In this document: one piece after another, positions 56,297 to 64,000 of the stretch
Numbering within the stretch: position 1 is the first letter of the stretch
Layout: every line of letters begins with the position of its first letter
Source of the DNA: Vogesella alkaliphila
Lineage (GTDB): Bacteria; Pseudomonadota; Gammaproteobacteria; Burkholderiales; Chromobacteriaceae
Direction: 5' to 3'
NCBI RefSeq assembly: GCF_014652475.1
Contig: NZ_BMYW01000011.1
Span: 55,442-119,441 of the forward strand
DNA: 64,000 nucleotides
The notes under the pieces: model-generated
What the model was told of the DNA's origin: nothing
What the model saw: only the letters and a program-made list of their open reading frames with translations
The model's database searches: none
Position numbers and translations under genes: made by a program

Positions 56297-57187
56297 CTAG
56301 TTAAGCGGCAGCTTGCCGGGCGCGGGGCCGGGCGCGGGCAGCGGCCGATACCACCACGGCGAATCGGCCGGCAGCAGCTTGGTCGCGTCGATCAGCGGGT
56401 TGGGCAGCTCGATCACGCGCCGATCCTGCAGCCGGGCCCGCTGCAGGATCGGGTCGAAGTGGGCGTGGAACAGGCGGTCGAAACTGCCGTCGGCCTGGGC
56501 GCGCAGCAGGCCGTGCCAGATGTGCCTGGCGAGGTAGGGTTTGCGCGGCGTGACGAAAAAGTACTCGGCGGCCGGGTAGCGCAGCACGACAAAACGCTCG
56601 ACGGTCAGGCCCAGTCCGGGGCGGGCGTCCACCTCGGCCCAGGCCTCGGTGACGCCGCGCGGGAAGTAGTCGAAACGCCTGGCCGCCAGCATCCGGAACA
56701 GCGATTCGTAGTGGTCGGTACCCATTACCGGCAGGCCGCTTTCCCGCAGGATGCGGGTGTCCGGCCAGTCGTGCTCCTGGCCGGCGGTAAAATAGCGCAA
56801 GTCCTGCAGCGTCTGCACCCTGGCAAACTGTTCGGCCTTGTCCTGCCGCACGATGGCAATGCGCCAGCCCAGCAAACCCTTGTCCACGGGGAAACGCACC
56901 GGCAGCAGCATGGTCTCGCGCTGGCGCGTGGTCATGGTCCACAGCACGTCGATGTCGCCGCCAGACCCCATCGCCCGCGCGATCGAGCGCCCTTGCAGCA
57001 TCTGCGGCAACACGGGTGCCAGCACATAATCGTGACCGCTTTTGTCCAGCGCCAGTTGCAGCGCGGCGCGGAAGAAGGCCTTGTTGACGTCCGGATAGTC
57101 GGGGAAGCGCACCGTTTCCGCTGCCGGGATGGTGGCGGCCCAACAAGCGGCCAGTATCAGTAGCGCCCAGTGGGCAAGCTTGTGCAT
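56297..57187 (-). CDS. Periplasmic solute-binding-like protein
   Basis: 296 residues with signal peptide (LLILAACWAATIPAAE, cleavage about residue 23). The layout resembles extracellular solute-binding proteins of family 3, with VRFPDYPDVNKAFFRAALQLAL at the start and YFPRGVTEAWAEV mid-protein. No transporter genes are adjacent, so it may be an orphan binding or sensory protein. Pro-rich C-terminal tail. Confidence 0.7.
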   Translation of the reverse strand: MHKLAHWALLILAACWAATIPAAETVRFPDYPDVNKAFFRAALQLALDKSGHDYVLAPVLPQMLQGRSIARAMGSGGDIDVLWTMTTRQRETMLLPVRFPVDKGLLGWRIAIVRQDKAEQFARVQTLQDLRYFTAGQEHDWPDTRILRESGLPVMGTDHYESLFRMLAARRFDYFPRGVTEAWAEVDARPGLGLTVERFVVLRYPAAEYFFVTPRKPYLARHIWHGLLRAQADGSFDRLFHAHFDPILQRARLQDRRVIELPNPLIDATKLLPADSPWWYRPLPAPGPAPGKLPLN

Positions 57188-57255
57188 GACGAAGTATCCC
57201 GCTGCGAGTCTGCTTCATCATATGGCGACAGCAACCATGCCGCCAAGCGGGTTGC

Positions 57256-58320
57256 TCAGCCGGCCTGCTGCTCCGGCCCGCTGCGCTGGCGGCGCAGCAG
57301 GCGGCTGTGGTCGATGACGCCGGCGGCACGGGCGCGCAGTTGGCCGCAGCCGCCGTCGATGTCCTGGCCGGCGGAATCGCGCACCTTGGTCAGCACACCG
57401 TTATCGTGCAGATAGCGCTTGAATTGCTCGATGCGCGCGGCGGACGGGCGCTGGTAGTGGTCGCCGTCCACGCTGTTGTACGGGATGATATTCAGCACGC
57501 CGTACTTGCCGCGCAGCAGCTGCACCGCGGCGTCCATTTCCTGCTGCGTGTCGTTGATGCCGGCCAGCAGCGTCCACTGGTACTGGATCGGGTAGCCGGT
57601 GCGGCGCGCGTAGTCCTCGCCCAGTGCCACCAGCTCGACCGGATCAAAGCGCGGCGCACGCGGCAGCAGTTGCGCGCGCAGCGCGGCGTCGGTGCTGTGC
57701 AGCGATAGCGCCAGCGCCGGCTTCACCTGCTGCTGCGGCAGGCGCTCGAACACGCGCGCGTCGCCGACGGTGGAAAACACCAGGTTCTTGTGGCCGATAT
57801 TGCCGTCGGTGCCCAGCAGCTGGATGGCGTCCAGCACGTTGTCGAGATTGTGCGCCGGCTCTCCCATGCCCATGAACACCACCTTCTTCACCGGGCGCAG
57901 GCGTCGCGCCAGCGCCACCTGCGCGACGATCTCGGCGCTGCCCAGCTGGCGCAGCAGGCCGCTTTTGCCGGTCATGCAGAAGGTACAGCCCACCGCGCAG
58001 CCCACCTGGCTGGACACGCACAGCCCATCGCGCGGCAGCAGCACGCTTTCCACCATCTGGCCGTCATTCAGCGCCACTAGCAGCCGCAGCGAACCGTCCG
58101 CAGCCGGGTGCTGCGATTCGATGCGCGCCAGCGCGTCCAGCTGCGCCACCAGTGGCGGCAGGCCGTTGCGCACCGCCAGCGGGAAGTAGTGCTCGCCCTT
58201 TTGGTGACGGGTGCCGGCGTCCAGCGGCTGGCCTTTCAGCCACGCACGGTTGATGCGGCCGATATGGCAGGGACGGGCGCCGAGATCGGCAAGGGCTTGG
58301 TGAAAATCCGGAATACGCAT
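57256..58320 (-). CDS. RlmN/Cfr-family radical SAM RNA methyltransferase
   Basis: 354 residues. The radical SAM cluster is C108-x3-C112-x2-C115 (QVGCAVGCTFCMTG), preceded by Cys101 in LCVSSQVGC. The C-terminal methyl-transfer cysteine is Cys325 (DIDGGCGQL). GMGEPAHNLDNVL and SLHSTDAALR are conserved. It is shorter than typical RlmN (about 360-390) and is not beside ndk or the ispG genes usual for rlmN, so it may be a second, RlmN-like paralogue with a different target. Target base (A2503 C2 or other) is not decided by sequence. Confidence 0.85.
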   Translation of the reverse strand: MRIPDFHQALADLGARPCHIGRINRAWLKGQPLDAGTRHQKGEHYFPLAVRNGLPPLVAQLDALARIESQHPAADGSLRLLVALNDGQMVESVLLPRDGLCVSSQVGCAVGCTFCMTGKSGLLRQLGSAEIVAQVALARRLRPVKKVVFMGMGEPAHNLDNVLDAIQLLGTDGNIGHKNLVFSTVGDARVFERLPQQQVKPALALSLHSTDAALRAQLLPRAPRFDPVELVALGEDYARRTGYPIQYQWTLLAGINDTQQEMDAAVQLLRGKYGVLNIIPYNSVDGDHYQRPSAARIEQFKRYLHDNGVLTKVRDSAGQDIDGGCGQLRARAAGVIDHSRLLRRQRSGPEQQAG

Positions 58321-58387
58321 GGCAAAAAGGCTGGCTGGATCGCAAGGCGCACAGGGTACAGCAAGCGGACGGGCGACGGAACGGCGT

Positions 58388-58407
58388 TGCGGCCAACGTT
58401 GGCCGCA
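58388..58407. repeat. Palindromic double copy of the DUS-like motif
   Basis: Perfect 20-bp palindrome TGCGGCCAACGTTGGCCGCA, containing overlapping exact 12-mers at 58389-58400 and 58395-58406. It lies in the maeB-rlmN gap, just after the maeB terminator on the minus strand. Confidence 0.9.
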
Positions 58408-58427
58408 GCGGGCCGGGCCACACGCAA

Positions 58428-58458
58428 AACGGCTGCCCCCGTGTCGGGAGCAGCCGTT
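58428..58458 (-). terminator. Intrinsic terminator after maeB
   Basis: AACGGCTGC (58428-58436) pairs with GCAGCCGTT (58450-58458) around a 13-nt loop; on the minus strand it is followed by TTTTG. Confidence 0.75.
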
Positions 58459-58478
58459 GTGGTGGCGCGAGGCGTGGC

Positions 58479-60770
<2,292 letters not shown>

Positions 60771-60982
60771 TATCTGTACCTTGTTCCGGGGTGCCGGCGG
60801 CATGGCGCCGGCACCGCATCAAAATCATGCCGCCCGCTGCGGGCAGCCACCTGAAATGCGGGTCGGGTGGCGGGCAATTCGCCGCGACGCACCTGACTTG
60901 CGAGCAGTCTAGCGCCGTAACATAAGCAGATTATTTTGAATTACTATGCAGCCATAACCTTTACCTTATGAAGTGAGCTGCC

Positions 60983-61942
60983 ATGCCGGCCAACGCCTCC
61001 GCCGAACTGCTGCGCAGACTGAGTTCGCGCCTGAAAATGCGTCACCTGATCCTGCTGCTGCAAATCCGCCAGCACGGCTCGCTGACGCGCGTGGCCGAGC
61101 AGATGGCCAGCAGCCAGCCCGCGATCACCAACGCGCTGGCCGAGCTGGAAAGCCTGTTCGGCGGCACCCTGTTCGACCGCTCGGCGCGCGGCATGGCGCC
61201 GACGGCGCTGGGCAAGCTGGTGCTGGCGCGGGCCGAGGCGATGATCCACGACCTCGGCCACCTGGTGCAGGACATGGAAACCGCCGCCGCCGGCCACGTG
61301 GCGCACCTGCACATCGGCGTGATTCCCTTCGTGCCCGGCCGGCTGCTGTCGGCCGCCATCCAGCACACGCTGCCGCAGGACGGCGGGCGGCTGACCGTCA
61401 CCATCCACGAGGGCACCAGCGACCAGCTGCTGCCGCAATTGCGCGACCACACGCTGGATCTGGTGATCGGGCGCGCGTCGTCGGCGGTGGACGTGCAGGA
61501 CGTGGCGTTCGAGGTGCTGTACCGGCAGCAGGCGCGCATGATCGCCAGCCGCCGCCTGGCGGCGCAGCTGGGGCGCAGCAAGCTGGACTGGCGCGCGCTG
61601 GTGGGGCTGGACTGGATACTGGGCGCGCCGCACACGCCGATGCGCGAGCAGGTGGCCGACCTGTTCCTGGCCGCCGGCATCGCGCCGCCGTCGCCGGTGG
61701 TGGAGAGCTACTCGTCCAAGCTGATCGGCGAGATGATCGTCGGCAACGAGCGCGCGGTGTCCATCGTGCCGGCCGACATCGCCGAAGAACTGGTGCGCAC
61801 CGCCGGCGTCGCCATCGTGCCGTACTCGTTCGAGTGGACGCTGCCGCCGATCGCGCTGTTCACCCGCACCGGCAGCCCGCCGCGCCCGATCGAGCAGCAG
61901 TTTGCCGCCGCGCTACGCCAGCAGTGCCAGGGCGGCCAGTAG
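60983..61942 (+). CDS. LysR-type transcriptional regulator divergent from maeB
   Basis: 319 residues. HTH with LILLLQIRQHGSLTRVAEQMASSQPAITNALAELESLFGGTLFDRSARGM, then the effector domain. It resembles the GbpR/CbbR-like cluster with a KMRHL start. The 212-bp gap to maeB contains an AT-rich stretch (60919-60970) with CATAAG (60921-60926) and CTTATG (60965-60970) in inverted order, a possible binding region. Control of maeB is inferred from orientation only. Confidence 0.9.
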   Translation: MPANASAELLRRLSSRLKMRHLILLLQIRQHGSLTRVAEQMASSQPAITNALAELESLFGGTLFDRSARGMAPTALGKLVLARAEAMIHDLGHLVQDMETAAAGHVAHLHIGVIPFVPGRLLSAAIQHTLPQDGGRLTVTIHEGTSDQLLPQLRDHTLDLVIGRASSAVDVQDVAFEVLYRQQARMIASRRLAAQLGRSKLDWRALVGLDWILGAPHTPMREQVADLFLAAGIAPPSPVVESYSSKLIGEMIVGNERAVSIVPADIAEELVRTAGVAIVPYSFEWTLPPIALFTRTGSPPRPIEQQFAAALRQQCQGGQ

Positions 61943-61955
61943 ATTGAGGAGGGGG

Positions 61956-61981
61956 GCTTGCGGCCAACGTTGGCCGCAAGC
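61956..61981. repeat. 26-bp perfect palindrome of the DUS-like motif
   Basis: 61956-61981 is perfectly self-complementary with core GCGGCCAACGTTGGCCGC and overlapping exact 12-mers at 61960-61971 and 61966-61977. It sits between the 3' ends of the LysR gene and the convergent yghU gene. Confidence 0.92.
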
Positions 61982-62001
61982 GTAGGGGGACTAGGCTGCG
62001 A

Positions 62002-62886
62002 TCAGGCCGGCGTGGCCGCTTGCGCCTGCAGCTTGTCCTGGGTGCAGGTGTCGAAATCGCTGGCGGCGTGGCGCTCGTGCAGCTGTTCCGATAGCTCGCC
62101 GCGCAGGCGGTTCACCATGCGCCCGCGCTGCACCGCCGGCCGCGCCGCCATCTCGTTCGCCCAGCGCTGCACGTGCGGGTACTCCTGCACCTGCAGGAAC
62201 TCCGCCGCGCCGTACAGGTTGCCGCGCACCAGCTCGCCATACCACGGCCACACCGCGATATCGGCGATGCTGTACTCGTCGCCCGCCAGCCAGCGATTGT
62301 CCGCCAGCCGCCGGTTCAGCACGTCCAGCTGCCGCTTGGCTTCCATTGCGAAGCGGTTGATCGCGTACTCGAACTTCTCCGGCGCGTAGACGTAGAAATG
62401 GCCGAAACCGCCGCCCAGGAACGGCGCGCTGCCCATCTGCCAGAACAGCCACGACAGGCACTCGGTGCGCGTCGCCAGATCCTGCGGCAACAGCGCGCCG
62501 AACTTCTCCGCCAGGTACAGCAGGATGGCGCCGGATTCGAACACCCGCTGCGGCTGTGCACCGCTGCGATCCTGCAGCACCGGGATTTTCGAATTCGGGT
62601 TCAGCGCGACAAAGCCGCTGCCGAACTGCTCGCCCTCGTGGATGCGGATCAGCCACGCATCGTACTCGGCACCGCGATGGCCCAGCGCCAGCAGCTCCTC
62701 CAGCATGATGGTCACCTTCACGCCATTGGGCGTGGCCAGCGAATACAGCTGCAGCGGATGCTCGCCCACCGGCAAGGCCTGCTCGTGGGTCGGCCCGGCG
62801 ATCGGGCGGTTGATGTTGGCAAACTGGCCGCCATTGGCCTGATCCCATGTCCAGACGCGGGGCGGGGTGTAGCGCGATTCGCTCAT
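62002..62886 (-). CDS. yghU: YghU-like glutathione S-transferase / disulfide-bond oxidoreductase
   Basis: 294 residues. Thioredoxin-like domain with YSLATPNGVKVTIMLEEL and NPNSKIPVL, cis-Pro and ESGAILLYLAEKFG; all-alpha domain with CLSWLFWQMGSAPFLGGGFGHFY and the IADIAVWPW motif. It matches the Nu-class YghU proteins, which bind two glutathiones. ATG at 62886 (MSESRYTPPRVW) is the family start. Confidence 0.94.
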   Translation of the reverse strand: MSESRYTPPRVWTWDQANGGQFANINRPIAGPTHEQALPVGEHPLQLYSLATPNGVKVTIMLEELLALGHRGAEYDAWLIRIHEGEQFGSGFVALNPNSKIPVLQDRSGAQPQRVFESGAILLYLAEKFGALLPQDLATRTECLSWLFWQMGSAPFLGGGFGHFYVYAPEKFEYAINRFAMEAKRQLDVLNRRLADNRWLAGDEYSIADIAVWPWYGELVRGNLYGAAEFLQVQEYPHVQRWANEMAARPAVQRGRMVNRLRGELSEQLHERHAASDFDTCTQDKLQAQAATPA

Positions 62887-63229
62887 GAGCAGAAGTCCTG
62901 TCGGTGTGCCGCTAAGGGCAAGAGGAAAAGGCAGCCGCCATGGCCGCCACATGCGAATGAGATGGGGCTGGGTGGCGGCAATTAAAGACGATGTCAGCGG
63001 CGTGATACAGAACAGTGTGTGCAGGAGGAGGGCGCTTGCGGCCAACGTTGGGTGTGTCCGGCAACGTAGAGCACGTCACCCCCAGCCCGCGAATCCTTGA
63101 TTCGCGTGACAGGGGGCGAGGTGCCGAAGGCGGTGGCGGGGTGGTGCAGATGGGGCGAGATATTGCTGCAAAAAAGTGCGGCACCCGGCGAGCCGGGTGA
63201 CAGCATCATACGGCCTTAAGGCTAATTCT
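62887..63229. other. Intergenic boundary region with hairpins; core/foreign DNA junction
   Basis: 343 bp without a supported gene. It holds a single exact motif copy (63038-63049), a hairpin CGCGAATC/GATTCGCG (63088-63095, 63099-63106), a hairpin CACCCGGC/GCCGGGTG (63182-63189, 63192-63199) and the palindrome GCCTTAAGGC (63213-63222). Base composition drops sharply to AT-rich from about 63205 on. No tRNA or integrase is seen. Confidence 0.6.
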
Positions 63230-63939
63230 TTATAAACACTGTAGCTTCATTAGCTGATTGGCTATCAGTTCAGCTCTTCTTTGGAAAAAATCTATAGGGT
63301 CTGGAGATGGTTCGTTTAATTTTTTGAACAGATCTTCATTTATTATTGCTAATTCAAAATAATCTGCGCATGCGTCCCAGGTGATGCCAAGGTTTTCAAT
63401 TGCAGTTTTTGGTGATTTTGATTTCCAGTGTTCGCCGTTGCTTTTTGCAGAAAGTGGAACAAGGTTGGCAATTGAATTTGTGTACTTATCTAGACCAGGA
63501 AAACTTGAAGAGTTATCCTTGCACCAAGCTTTAGGGAATATGTGATGCATGTCTACTTTTTTCTCGCGATCTTCAGAAAATCTATCTAGCTTGTTTCCTG
63601 TTACTAGATCAAATTTTGTCTGAGAGTGCAAATATAGATTGATTGCTTGTTTCTGTGCTCCTCTTATGTCATCTTCGAGTAGAGTTGCTTTTATTTGTTC
63701 TGCAGATCTGACGGGGTGCGTGTTGCTGAATATCTCATCTAGTGCAGAGTGAGCTTTTTCTGACCAAATGGTGCTTCCTGAGTATTTGTTAAGGTTGACT
63801 AGCACTTCGTGAATTCGTTTTAAATCATCAGATAGTTTTGTCAGAAAGCCCTGATCGTAACGTGAGGATAAAGCATTCCTCCAGAAAAATGCCGAATAGA
63901 ATTTGTTTAAATCGGAGGTTGTATATTTCGCTTCATTGA
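63230..63939 (-). pseudogene. C-terminal fragment of a GmrSD/DUF262-DUF1524-type nuclease, truncated by an IS
   Basis: About 236 residues remain. The HNH/His-Me-finger core is DMHHIFPKAW with the following SIANLVPLSAKSN, the DUF1524 signature; the helical end RRAELIANQLMKL is also typical. The N-terminal DUF262 part is missing: the frame runs into the inverted repeat of an insertion element, where a TTG (63964) gives only a chimeric start. Whole proteins of this kind are modification-dependent (type IV) or phosphorothioation-linked restriction enzymes. AT-rich and unlike the rest of the window, so acquired by transfer. Confidence 0.75.
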
Positions 63940-64000
63940 GGCTTTGTTGCACAAATCGGGGCAAGTGCCCGCCCGGTAGAATGACGGCATGAGCAAGCCC
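63940..64000 (+). mobile_element. Left end of an IS5-family (IS903-like) insertion sequence, partial
   Basis: The terminal repeat GGCTTTGTTGCACAAATC (63940-63957) matches the known 18-bp IS903 end (GGCTTTGTTGAATAAATC) at 16 positions. A reading frame starts 49 bp inside. The rest lies outside the window, so target duplication and the right end cannot be seen. Confidence 0.75.
63989..64000 (+). CDS. Start of an IS5-family transposase, partial
   Basis: Only ATG AGC AAG CCC (MSKP) is present. IS903-group transposases often begin M-x-K/R-P followed by KY; the position just inside the inverted repeat fits. Identity rests on the repeat, not on these four codons. Confidence 0.45.

Noticed and set aside
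62887..63229. tRNA or integrase attachment site at the island edge
   Set aside because: The hairpins were checked for a cloverleaf and CCA end and do not form one; no integrase gene is visible before the window ends.

Overview
The window is GC-rich chromosomal DNA, apparently from a betaproteobacterium of the order Neisseriales, most like the Chromobacteriaceae (Vogesella/Chromobacterium type). This rests on the syntenic block degP-like protease / glutaredoxin / lepA / lepB / DUF4845 / rnc / era / recO / pdxJ / acpS / nagZ, on betaproteobacterial families (DUF3579, DUF2788, the Gcr-type membrane 'recombinase') and on protein sequence similarity. The assignment is inference; no rRNA gene is present. 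Nearly all of the window is ordinary, densely packed core genome. The last 0.8 kb is AT-rich, foreign-looking DNA with an insertion sequence end.

Layout. 1-9.6 kb: one long + strand housekeeping run (protease, translation factor LepA, signal peptidase, RNase III, Era, RecO, PLP synthesis, AcpS, NagZ). 9.7-16.6 kb: minus-strand genes (SulP transporter, a PilZ-like protein, methionine aminopeptidase, DUF3579, DinG). 16.7-22.7 kb: an Orn/Lys/Arg decarboxylase, argF-argG with an attenuator-like leader, DUF2788, a cold-shock/DUF1294 protein and YajQ. 22.8-26.0 kb: a TetR regulator with a tandem palindromic operator, coupled to a rifampin-phosphotransferase-like enzyme. 26.1-33.1 kb: divergent selU/selD, a 142-bp MITE-like element, divergent lysA/lysR, and a large membrane protein. 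33.2-34.4 kb: a ferredoxin reductase and truncated globin pair behind an NsrR-like site. 34.5-44.4 kb: cupin, the full kdp potassium system (an extra small membrane ORF, then kdpFABCDE) behind a KdpE-like box, and a PQQ sugar dehydrogenase. 44.4-50 kb: small secreted proteins and the nitric oxide module norW-norV / nsrR with two adjacent palindromic operators. 50-62.9 kb: Lrp regulator/EamA exporter, sbcD-sbcC, a periplasmic binding-like protein, an RlmN/Cfr-like methylase, maeB, a LysR regulator and a YghU-like GST. 63.2-64 kb: a GmrSD/DUF1524-type nuclease fragment cut by an IS903-like element.

Two themes cross gene boundaries. First, the 12-mer GCGGCCAACSTT (S = C or G) occurs 27 times exactly on the two strands by manual count, plus many one-mismatch copies. 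It is often arranged as inverted pairs at gene ends. In density and layout it behaves like the DNA uptake sequences of Neisseriaceae, but with an unrelated sequence; I propose it as a DUS-like dialect. Second, NsrR-like operators with the same 11-1-11 geometry lie both in the norV/nsrR gap and in front of the fpr-globin pair, which suggests one nitric oxide regulon covering a flavorubredoxin reductase and a truncated globin with its own reductase.
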